In this document: piece after piece, positions 26,673 to 35,301 of the stretch
How the letters are laid out: every line of letters begins with the position of its first letter
Position numbering within the stretch: the first letter of the stretch is position 1
Assembly (NCBI RefSeq): GCF_902712875.1
Contig: NZ_LR743509.1
Coordinates: forward strand, 806,001-870,000
Reading direction: 5' to 3'
DNA length: 64,000 nt
From: Hyphomicrobium sp. ghe19
GTDB lineage: Bacteria; Pseudomonadota; Alphaproteobacteria; Rhizobiales; Hyphomicrobiaceae
Position numbers and translations under genes: made by a program
The notes under the pieces: model-generated
Told to the model about the DNA's origin: nothing
The model's database searches: none
The model's input: only the letters and a program-made list of their open reading frames with translations

Positions 26673-27083
26673 TCACTAGAATTCAGTGAACCCCCGATGG
26701 GCGTCCGGAATTCTTCGGTAACTCAATGACGCTAAGCGGCGACGCTAAAGACTCGGTAAACGCAATTGCTCGAATGCGAACTAACGGTGCCGAATCAATA
26801 TTCACCGAAGTTGACGGTTTTGGCGAACAATTGGTTCCCCTCAGAGAAGTTAACAACGTTTCGAATCACCGAAAGCGACGTACGACTGTTTGGCGGGGAA
26901 TCGATTTTTGGCAACCGGCCATTCGGAAAATGCCCGAAAGCCTGTGGGAATCCGGCGAGCATAAGACGTGCATCCGGCGCGGTTTGCGCTCGGGGAGGCC
27001 GGTGATACATCTCATCGAGCATAACGGACCGTCGCCCGAAAGGCGGTCAGGAACCGGTCGATTTAGAAGAGGGCTGACGGGCC
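26673..27083. other. Non-coding stretch upstream of arfB
   Basis: This 411-base region is richer in A and T than its surroundings. Open frames across it lack ribosome binding sites and recognisable motifs. Apart from the inverted repeat at its left edge (26672-26690) I see no structured element. It may hold the promoters of arfB and of the small membrane gene. Confidence 0.45.
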
Positions 27084-27503
27084 ATGCGTGTGACGGATGC
27101 TCTCGAGATCGCTGAAACGGAACTCGAGGAACGCTTTGTGCGCGCGTCGGGGCCAGGCGGCCAAAACGTCAATAAGGTTTCGACGGCGGTCGAGCTTCGC
27201 TTCGATCTCGGCGCAAACACATCCATTCCCGATTACGCGCGTGACAAGCTGAAACGTCTTGCGGGCCGCCGTTTGACGATTGAGGGCATCATCGTCATTC
27301 AGGCAGATCGCTTTCGCAGCCAAGAGCAGAACAGAGCCGATGCTCGCGCGCGTCTTGTCGAACTCGTCGAGACCGCGTTGGAGCGTCCGAAGCTCAGGAT
27401 CAAGACGAAGCCGTCTCGCGGCGCACGCGAGGAACGGATCAAGGCAAAGACCGTACGAGGGCATGTGAAAAAGATGCGCAGCCGCAAGGTCGATTTCGAC
27501 TGA
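27084..27503 (+). CDS. arfB: Ribosome rescue factor ArfB (GGQ peptidyl-tRNA hydrolase)
   Basis: The protein frees ribosomes stalled at the 3' end of broken messages by hydrolysing peptidyl-tRNA. The 139 residues contain the catalytic loop SGPGGQNVNK near the N-terminus. The C-terminus is a long basic tail (SRGAREERIKAKTVRGHVKK) that enters the empty mRNA channel. Length and order fit ArfB/YaeJ, not release factors RF1 and RF2, which have extra codon-reading domains. Confidence 0.94.
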   Translation: MRVTDALEIAETELEERFVRASGPGGQNVNKVSTAVELRFDLGANTSIPDYARDKLKRLAGRRLTIEGIIVIQADRFRSQEQNRADARARLVELVETALERPKLRIKTKPSRGAREERIKAKTVRGHVKKMRSRKVDFD

Positions 27504-27693
27504 TCAGCTCAGAATTACGCGTTGGCCTTGAAGCGCTGCATATTGTTCTCCTGCGAGTTATTACCCCAAGCGCGCGCTCAGGCGTCGATCTGGTCTGACG
27601 GCAGCCTGATTGGAGTGCATTACTCACCGCGGTACACTTGTACCAAGCCTGACCGGGAGATATATTCTTGCGGGGCATAATTGTGGGGCAGCA

Positions 27694-28707
27694 ATGTACG
27701 GTAGTGGAGCTAGCGAAACGTCAAGTGTCGGGCTGGCGAGCGTTCGGCTGGATCGCGCTAAGTGGCATAATCCTCTTGTTTCGATCGTTATCACACACTG
27801 CAATTATTCGACCCACCTCCAAGACGCCATACTCTCCATCCTCGATCAAACTCACGAAAATTGGGAATGCGTCGTCGTCGATGACGGATCGGATGCGGAG
27901 CATCGCGACGCCGCGATCAAGATCGTTGCGGAGATAAACGACAGGAGGGTGACGCTCCACGCCCTGGGCGAAAATGTCGGGCAGATCCCCGCTTTTTTCG
28001 CAGGCGTTGACCAGACGACGGGCGATTTCGTGTGTTTGCTTGATCCCGACGACAGGTACGCCAAGACATTTCTGGAAGACGCGCTTGCCGCGCACTTGAG
28101 CGTCGGCGTCATGTGCCCGATCGTTTCAACCGAACAATTCCTGACGAGCGAACGCGGTATACTTGGCAGTGGTTTGAGGGGTGACCTCTTTACGACTGGG
28201 ATGCAGCCCTACGGAAAATATCTCGAATCTTGCAAACCCGAAAAGTCGAGGCTCCTCTTCACTTGGCCGACAACACCGGGTTGGCATTGGACATCCACGT
28301 CAGCGCTGATGTTCCGGCGAGCGGCACTGAAGTTCCTCAAGCCGAATAAGAAGCTTGCCTACAAGAGATGCGCGGACGGCTATCTGGCCCAAGGAGCTCA
28401 TGCATTAGGAGGAACCTTGTTCCTTCAGAAGGCTCTCGTTTACCGGACGCTTCACGCACAAAATTCATGGATCGATGCTGATATTTACGCGTCGGGCCAG
28501 GATATGCAGCGCAAGGGCGCGCCACAGTGGGCAAAGACGGCATTTCAAGATGCGCTCGAAGCGATCAGAGCCAATGGGTTGCCGGAGTTCAGACTCACAC
28601 CAGAGAAAAATCCCGCACCCGGTCCACAGAAAATCGAGGTCCGAAAGCGTGGCATGCGCCGGCATTTAGAACGGTGGAGACAGTCCATCCGCAAACGGGT
28701 TGCCTAG
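27694..28707 (+). CDS. Family 2 glycosyltransferase, tandem copy A
   Basis: The protein has 337 residues of the GT-A fold. The N-terminal PLVSIVITHCNYSTHLQDAI, the nucleotide-binding VVVDDGSD and the metal site LLDPDDRYAKTF are canonical for family 2. There is no membrane helix, so it is a cytosolic or peripheral enzyme, probably adding a sugar to a surface polysaccharide or protein. The ATG at 27694 gives almost the same length as copy B just downstream. Upstream in-frame starts would add residues not shared with copy B. The two proteins align nearly without gaps, so they are duplicates. Confidence 0.9.
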   Translation: MYGSGASETSSVGLASVRLDRAKWHNPLVSIVITHCNYSTHLQDAILSILDQTHENWECVVVDDGSDAEHRDAAIKIVAEINDRRVTLHALGENVGQIPAFFAGVDQTTGDFVCLLDPDDRYAKTFLEDALAAHLSVGVMCPIVSTEQFLTSERGILGSGLRGDLFTTGMQPYGKYLESCKPEKSRLLFTWPTTPGWHWTSTSALMFRRAALKFLKPNKKLAYKRCADGYLAQGAHALGGTLFLQKALVYRTLHAQNSWIDADIYASGQDMQRKGAPQWAKTAFQDALEAIRANGLPEFRLTPEKNPAPGPQKIEVRKRGMRRHLERWRQSIRKRVA

Positions 28708-28807
28708 CGCGCGAGTTTGGACCCGATGGCGACAACGCTCGCGATTTAGCTACGCGGGGGCATCGGACCGATTAAAACTGAGGCTAAGTCCAAGCCAATG
28801 AGGGCCA

Positions 28808-29818
28808 ATGCAAGCCATCGAAATTGATGAAGCGTCGAGTGGGTTGGATCGCGCGAAGTGGGGAAATCCACTGGTTTCGGTCATCATCACGCACCGCAAT
28901 TATTCGGACCATCTCCAAGACGCCATTCTCTCCATCCTCGATCAGACTCACGAAAATTGGGAATGTGTCATCGTCGATGACGGATCGGATGCAGCGCATA
29001 GGGACGCCGCAATCAAGATCGTCACTGAGATAAAAGACAGCCGGGTGACGGTCTGTGCGCTTAGGGAAAATGTGGGGCAAATTCCGGCCTTTTACGCCGG
29101 GTTGGAGAAGACGACCGGCGATTTCGTCTGCGTGCTTGATCCCGACGACAGGTACGCCAAGACGTTCTTGGAAGAGGCGCTCGCTGCTCATTTGAGCGCC
29201 GGCGTCATGTGCCCGCTCGTTTCAACCGATCAATACCTGACCAACGAGCGCGGAATAATTGGGGGCGGTTTGAGAGGTGACCTCTACGCAGCCGGTATGC
29301 AACGTTACGGGAAATATCTCGAAGTTCACAATCCCGAAAAGCCGAAGCTTTTGTACATCCGGGCGGCAACAGCGGGTTGGCACTGGACGTCGACGTCAGC
29401 GATGATGTTCCGGCGGGCTGTCCTGAAGTATCTCAAGCCCAACAAAAGGCTGGCCTATAAGGATTGCGCAGACGGCTACTTGGCCCAAGGAGCCCACGCG
29501 TTAGGTGGAAGCTTGTTCCTCCAGAAAGCGCTCGTTTACCGCAGGCTTCACGCATCGAATGCTTGGATCGATACCAATATCTACTCGTCTTTTCAGTACA
29601 AAAAGCGCAAGGGCGCGCCACATTGGGGCGAGCAAGCGTTCAGAGATGCGATCGAAGCAATCAGACACAACGGACTGCCGGAGTTCAGACGCGCTCCGCC
29701 GAAAGATTCCCCCGCACCGGCTACCGGACCCGCTTCGAAGAAAATTGATGTCCCACGGCGTGGGATGCGACGGCATTTAGAGCGGTGGCACCAGTCAATT
29801 CGCAAGCGGATCGCGTAA
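28808..29818 (+). CDS. Family 2 glycosyltransferase, tandem copy B
   Basis: The 336-residue protein has the same motifs as copy A (VIVDDGSD, VLDPDDRYAKTF, GWHWTSTSAMMFRRA) and the same basic C-terminal end (RRGMRRHLERWHQSIRKR). Most residues are identical to copy A from LDRAKW onward, with changes clustered in the middle (around RYGKYLEVHNPEKPKLLYI) and near the C-terminus. The first 13 residues are unrelated, so the duplication breakpoint lies near the start codons. The gap between the copies is 100 bases. Confidence 0.9.
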   Translation: MQAIEIDEASSGLDRAKWGNPLVSVIITHRNYSDHLQDAILSILDQTHENWECVIVDDGSDAAHRDAAIKIVTEIKDSRVTVCALRENVGQIPAFYAGLEKTTGDFVCVLDPDDRYAKTFLEEALAAHLSAGVMCPLVSTDQYLTNERGIIGGGLRGDLYAAGMQRYGKYLEVHNPEKPKLLYIRAATAGWHWTSTSAMMFRRAVLKYLKPNKRLAYKDCADGYLAQGAHALGGSLFLQKALVYRRLHASNAWIDTNIYSSFQYKKRKGAPHWGEQAFRDAIEAIRHNGLPEFRRAPPKDSPAPATGPASKKIDVPRRGMRRHLERWHQSIRKRIA

Positions 29819-29887
29819 GCGGCGGCTTTCATCGGGGCTAGAGTCGGCGGAGCACAGCCCCGTTACCGGCCGTCACCGGCGTTATTG

Positions 29888-31015
29888 CTATCCGGCCGGG
29901 CGCATAGAGCCGAGCGGCGGCATCGAAGTCTTTGGCCGTAGGACGCCGGCCTCGATAAGCCGTTCGATATGGCGGTCGGCTCCGAATCTGGAGATCAGCT
30001 CGGCGCGACCGGCTTCGGCGCGACGCGCATAGAATTCCGGATCGTCCCGCAGCTTTTTCACAAGTGACAGCACTTCGTGCGGTTCGCAGTAGAGCGCAGC
30101 GCTTTTGAATAGCGGCTCGAACGAACGCGGAAGGATCGTCGGCACGCCGGCCATCATTGCTTCGCAAGGAGCTCTTCCAAAGGCTTCGACCCAATCGGGA
30201 TGATGGAAGTAGACGTAGACGTCTATCGACTGCAGAAACACTTCCAGGCCGAACGGATCGAATTCGAGCACGTCCCAATTCGGCGGCTGCGAGCCGAGTA
30301 TGCGTGCCGGTACACTTGCGCCGCCGAGGATCTTGATGCTGATGCCGTCGGCGTCCGGGTAGGCTTGGCGTATCGTTTCGGCGGTGTCCGGCCATTTTTC
30401 AGAGTTATCGCGCGAGTGCCGGCCGATCACGAACGGTCTCGAAGGATGTCGCCGTGTCGTGCGCGCGGGGATGCGGAAGACATTTGGCCAGGGATCTCCG
30501 AGCACCACGTCTTGGCTGCGAGGGCCCCGGCAGTAAGCTTCCACGAGCGGGCTGTTCCCGCGCAATTCCGGGACGTGGCCGAGCGTTGCCTTCACGTTCG
30601 CTATGACGTCGGACAGTTCGTAGTCGACGACGCCGTTCCCGCGTAGGGCGGGATGATTGATGACGACAACGACCCTGTCTGTTTTCAGATTGCTGGGTAG
30701 GAATTGACGGGTGTTGGCGACAGTTGGGTGTCGGATGATGGTGAGTGGCGCATAAGTCTTCGCGAAGTTTGGCCGGAGATCAGCTTGTCCATTGTTCAGG
30801 CACGCTGCGATCTTCGCGCTGAAATGACCGCGCTTGGACGGAATTTGCGAGGAAGGAGCATGGAAGAGAACGGTGCTGAGCCCCGCCTTATGCTGGATAT
30901 CGATTTCAGTGGCGTTTGACGAACCGGTGCCACCGGGAAATCTAAGGTCAGTGATCAAGGCTACGTCGTAACGACGCCGAAAAAGCGTCGACGAGATATT
31001 TTTGATCCAGTTCAT
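29888..31015 (-). CDS. Family 1-like glycosyltransferase
   Basis: The protein has 375 residues. The N-terminal part (VALITDLRFPGGTGSSNATEI) is a typical beginning for GT-B sugar transferases acting on surface glycans. The C-terminal half has the nucleotide-sugar site EAFGRAPCEAMMAGVPTILP, with the usual E-x7-E spacing, and a closing helical region. The ATG at 31015 has GGGG close upstream. A TTG at 31075 would add 20 residues of hydrophilic sequence. It is convergent with the tandem family 2 genes and divergent from the methyltransferase. Confidence 0.85.
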   Translation of the reverse strand: MNWIKNISSTLFRRRYDVALITDLRFPGGTGSSNATEIDIQHKAGLSTVLFHAPSSQIPSKRGHFSAKIAACLNNGQADLRPNFAKTYAPLTIIRHPTVANTRQFLPSNLKTDRVVVVINHPALRGNGVVDYELSDVIANVKATLGHVPELRGNSPLVEAYCRGPRSQDVVLGDPWPNVFRIPARTTRRHPSRPFVIGRHSRDNSEKWPDTAETIRQAYPDADGISIKILGGASVPARILGSQPPNWDVLEFDPFGLEVFLQSIDVYVYFHHPDWVEAFGRAPCEAMMAGVPTILPRSFEPLFKSAALYCEPHEVLSLVKKLRDDPEFYARRAEAGRAELISRFGADRHIERLIEAGVLRPKTSMPPLGSMRPAG

Positions 31016-31123
31016 GCGGCCCCAATTGGTTCGCGCAAAGGTACCATGGAGCTTCACGAAATGTACGGCGTGCAACTTCGCAATTCACAGCGTATCCGAT
31101 AATGGGCCCATCCAGGAAATCCG

Positions 31124-31735
31124 ATGACAGACCTTTCCGAGCGCATCATCTGTCATTACGAACGCCACGCGCTGGCTTGGGATGCCGATCGTCGCAACGC
31201 GGCGTGGAACGACAAACGGTGGCTCGACCAATTCGTCGAGGCTCTGCCGCACGGCGCGGCAATACTCGATCTCGGCTGCGGCGCGGGCGAACCGATCGCG
31301 CGCCATCTCGCCGAGGCTGGGTTCCGCGTGACCGGGGTCGATGCTTCGCCGACGTTTATCTCACTCTGTCGAAGCCGCATGCCCGATCAGGAATGGACGG
31401 TCGCCGACATGCGATCCATCTCGCTCGGCAAACGCTTCAACGGCGTCCTTGCTTGGGACAGCTTCTTTCATCTCAACCCCGACGATCAACGCAGGATGTT
31501 CCCGCTGTTCGCGGAGCATGCGTCCGCGTCGGCGCTGCTGATGTTCAATACGGGGCCGGCTTATGGAGAAGCGATTGGTTCCTATCGCGGCGATCCGCTT
31601 TATCATGCCAGTCTCGACGCCGCCGAATACCGGGCATTGCTCGCGGCCTCGGGGTTTGACGTCATCGCCCACACGGTTGAAGACCCGTTAGCCGGCGGAC
31701 GTACGGCGTGGCTCGCGCGATCATCGGTGACCTAG
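31124..31735 (+). CDS. Class I SAM-dependent methyltransferase
   Basis: The predicted protein has 203 residues with motif I LDLGCGAGEPIARHL. VTGVDASPTFISLC at the end of strand 2 and FNGVLAWDSFFHLN at strand 4 complete the cofactor site. The layout is that of small-molecule methyltransferases (UbiE/Tam-like). The substrate is not deducible. Its position among glycosyltransferases suggests a glycan or a lipid precursor, as inference only. Confidence 0.88.
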   Translation: MTDLSERIICHYERHALAWDADRRNAAWNDKRWLDQFVEALPHGAAILDLGCGAGEPIARHLAEAGFRVTGVDASPTFISLCRSRMPDQEWTVADMRSISLGKRFNGVLAWDSFFHLNPDDQRRMFPLFAEHASASALLMFNTGPAYGEAIGSYRGDPLYHASLDAAEYRALLAASGFDVIAHTVEDPLAGGRTAWLARSSVT

Positions 31736-32349
31736 CATCGTTAGTCCGAGTGCGTACGGACTTTGCGCTTGCAAAACCTTCGATGCTTTCAAACAGTGTG
31801 AGTGTCGCGAGAGACGGGCTCGAGCCGGACCTGTCCGCCCTCGGTCTCATGGTCTCCGACCGCCACAGCGACTCTACCTTCCAGGCGTGCCCCTCCGGAT
31901 CGCGGCCGAAGACTTGGCCCGCGGCGATGTCCAAGACCCAATCGCAATTCAGTTTTTGTCCTTCGAGTCAGGGAAGCGTCGACAGCTCGATGACATAATC
32001 TTTCGATGCCGCGTCTCTCTGGGCGTATGAGAATTCGCAATCGAGCAATCGCGCGCGAGAACGATGCGCCGGAAGCGAAGCCGCACGCGCATGAAATCTC
32101 TGGGATGGAAAGGCCGCTGAACAAAAGCAGGGAGTACCTGAAAGCTCCGGGGCTGCCGCCAGAAAACGCGAACGGGTTTCAGGTCCGGCGTTTTGCGTAC
32201 AACACAGCCACTGCCGCGTGCGTGCTTCACGCGCAAAATCCGTAATACGCGCTGCGCCGGCTTTTGTGCGCGCTTCCGTTCGCGTTATTCGCTTTGCCCT
32301 CGTTCGATCGGAGGGCCACGGATAATGGTGGAATTTCAAAGGGTGTGAG
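31736..32349. other. Non-coding stretch, possible gene remnant
   Basis: No intact gene is supported in these 614 bases. Just after the methyltransferase stop a small hairpin (AGTCCG at 31743-31748 with CGGACT at 31757-31762, then TTTGC) may be a terminator. On the minus strand, from about 31966 down to 31800, a frame reads GQVFGRDPEGHAWKVESLW without a good start. A neighbouring frame then continues DHETEGGQVRLEPVS, which looks like a frameshifted remnant of a small gene. Confidence 0.4.
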
Positions 32350-32426
32350 TGGTAGCGGGAGGCGGACTTGAACCGCCGACCTAAGGATTATGAGACCTTC
32401 GCTCTAACCACCTGAGCTATCCCGCC
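32350..32426 (-). tRNA. tRNA-Met, anticodon CAT
   Basis: The minus strand folds as a 77-nt cloverleaf. The acceptor arms are GGCGGGA and TCCCGCT, and the 3' CCA is encoded. The D arm is AGCTCAGGTGGTTAGAGC, the anticodon loop CTCATAA and the T arm GGCGG-TTCAAGT-CCGCC. The 5' G pairs as a wobble with position 72, which makes initiator tRNA unlikely because that has a mismatched C1-A72. Position 31 and 39 form a U-U mismatch at the end of the anticodon stem. The CAT anticodon is shared by elongator Met and by tRNA-Ile2 (lysidine-modified), so Ile2 is the alternative. Confidence 0.93.
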
Positions 32427-32575
32427 ACACCGGCCAGCATGCTGGCACTAAGGCGACCGTCTATAGGGAGCACCGCAGCTTCCTGTCAACACGGCGCTCC
32501 GTCCCGGCGGCACATCCGTGCCAACAAAATGCGATAGGGCCGGGAAGGACACTAATTTCGCGTATTCCGTGCGGG

Positions 32576-33307
32576 CTATTCCGCCGCAACCTGGTTGATT
32601 GCCCCTTCCTTGCGGAAGCGCATCATCGTGAAAATGCCCCAGGGCCGCAGCGCCTTACGGTCTATCAGCTTCAGTTCGGGGCAGACCATCACGCGCGAAA
32701 CGTCGAATACCGAGTGCCAGCCCACGAGATCGGCGAACGGCGCCATCTGGCGCTCGACCCAGCCGCGGACGCCGTCTTCCTGGCTGAAGTGGTTGACGAG
32801 CATGACCTCGCCGCCGGGCTTCGTCACCCGCGACAATTCCTGCATGACCTTCTGCGGATCGGGCACGACGGTGATCACGTACATCGCGACCGTCTTGTCG
32901 AAGGAGTTATCGGGGAAGCGAAGGTTGCTTGCGTCCATCTCGTGAAGGCCCGAGATATTCGTCAGCTTCTCGGCCTTGACGCGCTCGCGTGCCTTATCGA
33001 GCATCTCCGGCGCGAGATCGATGCCAACGATGTCCAAATGCTTTTTGTAATCGGGTAGCGAGAGACCGGTGCCGACGCCGACTTCGAGTACGCGTCCGTC
33101 ACCCGAATTGATGATTTCGACGGCGTGGCGGCGGCCGGCCGTCGAGATCGCGCCGAAGGTATAATCATAAACCGGCGCCCAGCGACGGTATGCGTCGCGG
33201 ACCTGGCCTTCATCGAGCTGCAAAACCTTTGCTTCCGACCGCCTTTTCTGTGCTCCCGCACGCGCTCCTGACGAGGCGTGGAAGCCCGAAGGCTTATTAT
33301 CGCTCAC
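32576..33307 (-). CDS. pmtA: Phosphatidylethanolamine N-methyltransferase, PmtA type
   Basis: The enzyme methylates phosphatidylethanolamine stepwise toward phosphatidylcholine, a major lipid of Hyphomicrobiales. The 243 residues have the SAM motif LEVGVGTGLSLPDY, the substrate-side YRRWAPVYDYTFG and DASNLRFPDNSFD. The ending MMRFRKEG fits the soluble PmtA branch. The GTG at 33307 has GGAGAT eight bases upstream; a TTG eight codons earlier is the alternative. Assignment to PmtA and not to a ubiquinone methyltransferase rests on the overall pattern. Confidence 0.85.
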   Translation of the reverse strand: MSDNKPSGFHASSGARAGAQKRRSEAKVLQLDEGQVRDAYRRWAPVYDYTFGAISTAGRRHAVEIINSGDGRVLEVGVGTGLSLPDYKKHLDIVGIDLAPEMLDKARERVKAEKLTNISGLHEMDASNLRFPDNSFDKTVAMYVITVVPDPQKVMQELSRVTKPGGEVMLVNHFSQEDGVRGWVERQMAPFADLVGWHSVFDVSRVMVCPELKLIDRKALRPWGIFTMMRFRKEGAINQVAAE

Positions 33308-33350
33308 TGCCCGATCTCCATTCGTCCGCAATCGAATTCATGCGATGTGC

Positions 33351-34574
33351 CTAGCGGACCGCGCCAGCCATCTTATTGTTCGTAACCACCTCTCCGGCGG
33401 CAGTGGTGGCCTTGATCGTTTTTGCGATCCATCCCCCGCCAAGGACACGTCCCTCCGTCCCGGCGTCGGCATAAAACACGCACGCCTGCCCCGTCGCAAT
33501 ACCCTCTTCGCCGTCGGCAAGCTCGACCCGGACCGCGCCGTTCTCTTCGACGGTCAATATGGCGGGCCGCAGTGTCTGCGACGATCGCATACGAACATAG
33601 AGGGAGAGGCCGCCTTCCGCGACCTCGCTCAGAGGCTTTTCCCCGAGCCAATTGACGTTGCGGAGCATTAGGCCCGCTGTCTGCAGGGCCGATCTTGGGC
33701 CGACGACGACCTCATTCTTGGAGGCGTCTAAACGGACGACGTAAAGCGGTTCGGCCGCCGGAATTTTGATGCCGCGGCGCTGGCCGACCGTGTAGTGCAC
33801 GATGCCGTCGTGTCGGCCGAGAATGCGGCCGTCGAGGTGCACGATATTTCCGGAATCGAGCGCGCTCGGCTTCAGCCGCTCGATCACGTCCGTGTACTTG
33901 CCCGTCGGAACGAAGCAGATGTCCTGGCTGTCGGACTTGTCCGCAACCGGAAGATTGAACGAGCGGGCAAGGTCGCGCACCGCTGACTTCTGCATGCCGC
34001 CAATCGGGAACCACAGCGAAGCAAGCTGTTCTTTGGTGATGCCGAACAGGAAATAGCTCTGGTCGCGATCGGCATCTACGGCGCGGGCGAGAACTGGACC
34101 GTCTTCGGTATCGTACCGCTGAACGTAATGGCCGGTGACAAGGACCTCGGCGCCCAGATCCTTGGCCGTGTCGAGAAGATCGCGAAACTTGATTTCGTTG
34201 TTGCACGTAACGCAGGGGATGGGCGTTTCGCCGGCGACATAGCTCTCGGCGAATGTCTCGATCACTTTCGCTGCGAAGCGGGTTTCGTAATCGAGGACAT
34301 AGTGCGGAATATCGAGGGCTTCGGCGACGCGGCGCGCATCGTGGATATCCTGGCCGGCGCAGCAGCTGCCTTTGCGGCCCGACGCGGTGCCATGATCGTA
34401 AAGCTGCAGCGTGACGCCGATGACGTCATGGCCGGCCGCCTTCATGATGGCGGCTGCGACCGAGCTGTCGACGCCGCCGGACATCGCAACGACGACGCGC
34501 TTTTTCGGGGCGGCCGTCTCAATTGGGGCGCGCGTTGCGCTGCTGCCGGCGGATGTTGGTTCGAACTGGTTCAT
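33351..34574 (-). CDS. mnmA: tRNA-specific 2-thiouridylase
   Basis: The enzyme 2-thiolates uridine 34 of tRNA-Lys, Glu and Gln. The 407 residues include the ATP-pyrophosphatase loop [12 protein letters not shown], the nucleophile cysteine in [11 protein letters not shown] and the persulfide cysteine in [12 protein letters not shown]-terminal beta domain follows. The N-terminal 25 residues before [10 protein letters not shown] are an extra low-complexity leader; the ATG at 34574 is the first plausible start. It lies 43 bases downstream of pmtA's start, in the same direction. Confidence 0.95.
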   Translation of the reverse strand: MNQFEPTSAGSSATRAPIETAAPKKRVVVAMSGGVDSSVAAAIMKAAGHDVIGVTLQLYDHGTASGRKGSCCAGQDIHDARRVAEALDIPHYVLDYETRFAAKVIETFAESYVAGETPIPCVTCNNEIKFRDLLDTAKDLGAEVLVTGHYVQRYDTEDGPVLARAVDADRDQSYFLFGITKEQLASLWFPIGGMQKSAVRDLARSFNLPVADKSDSQDICFVPTGKYTDVIERLKPSALDSGNIVHLDGRILGRHDGIVHYTVGQRRGIKIPAAEPLYVVRLDASKNEVVVGPRSALQTAGLMLRNVNWLGEKPLSEVAEGGLSLYVRMRSSQTLRPAILTVEENGAVRVELADGEEGIATGQACVFYADAGTEGRVLGGGWIAKTIKATTAAGEVVTNNKMAGAVR

Positions 34575-34977
34575 GCGATCGACTGGCTCGGGTTCTTGGC
34601 AAGGGAGCACGGAAAAGCTCCTACAACAATATCCGGCGCCGCTATCCTTCAAAAGATCCAAGAAATTCAGAGAATTGTCCTAGAGGGGACGTTTGTAATC
34701 TCAGCGGGTATTGGTCTCTGCCATCAATAATTATCAAATCGGCCGTCTGCAAGGCGGCGTGGCGCGCAGGTCCGGCGTTTGGCCCAGTTTTCGCTGGAAG
34801 ACATCCAAGCTGACGCACTGCTTCAGTTTGGTACGGGGCGCCTCGAAGCGGCCCGTTTCAGCGGATGCAATGTGGAATTGGCACGCCCATTTATATGTTT
34901 TTCACTCAATGGGTTAGTGCTAATTTAATCGCATGCGGTTATAACTATCCCTGGTCAAAGAGTGTGTATTGAGTATC
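34575..34977. other. Divergent intergenic region between mnmA and sciP
   Basis: The 403 bases become markedly AT-rich toward sciP (about 34880-34975). They contain one CtrA-type site (34914-34928). Short open frames here have no ribosome binding sites. Promoters of both flanking genes must lie in this stretch. Confidence 0.5.
34914..34928 (+). promoter_or_regulatory. Candidate CtrA-binding site upstream of sciP
   Basis: TTAG, seven bases, TTAA matches the CtrA consensus TTAA-N7-TTAA at seven of eight fixed positions. It ends 50 bases before the sciP ATG. In Caulobacter crescentus sciP is transcribed under CtrA control, so the site is where it should be. Confidence 0.55.
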
Positions 34978-35256
34978 ATGACCGAACAGCAAATGAGAGC
35001 GCGCGGGCGCTACGTGATCGGACCCGATGGGTCGCCGCTCACGGTCGCAGACCTTCCCCCGCGGGATACGAAACGATGGGTCATCCGCCGCAAGGCTGAG
35101 GTGGTTGCCGCTGTCCGCGGCGGTCTTCTCAGTATCGAAGAAGCTTGCGAGCGATATACGTTGACCGTCGACGAGTTTCTGTCGTGGCAACGTTCTATCG
35201 ACAAGCATGGCTTGCCCGGGCTGCGCGCAACGCGTCTGCAGGATTATCGTGACTGA
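34978..35256 (+). CDS. sciP: CtrA inhibitor SciP (DUF1153)
   Basis: SciP binds CtrA and blocks its recruitment of RNA polymerase, closing the CtrA transcription window of the cell cycle. The 92-residue protein is almost all conserved domain: RYVIGPDGSPLTVADLPP, RWVIRRKAEVVAAVRGGL and the helix-turn-helix EEACERYTLTVDEFLSWQ. The ATG at 34978 matches the family start; a TTG three codons upstream is possible. Its partner gene ctrA lies 2.1 kb downstream on the same strand. Confidence 0.93.
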   Translation: MTEQQMRARGRYVIGPDGSPLTVADLPPRDTKRWVIRRKAEVVAAVRGGLLSIEEACERYTLTVDEFLSWQRSIDKHGLPGLRATRLQDYRD

Positions 35257-35301
35257 CTTCAAGTCACCTGAAGCCTGCGGATCGACACATCAGAGAAAAG
35301 T

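Noticed and set aside
26726..27115. A 129-codon open frame upstream of arfB
   Set aside because: No ribosome binding site, mixed composition without motifs, and it runs into arfB in another frame.
34879..34895. TGGCACG as a sigma-54 -24 element before sciP
   Set aside because: No TTGC at the -12 distance.
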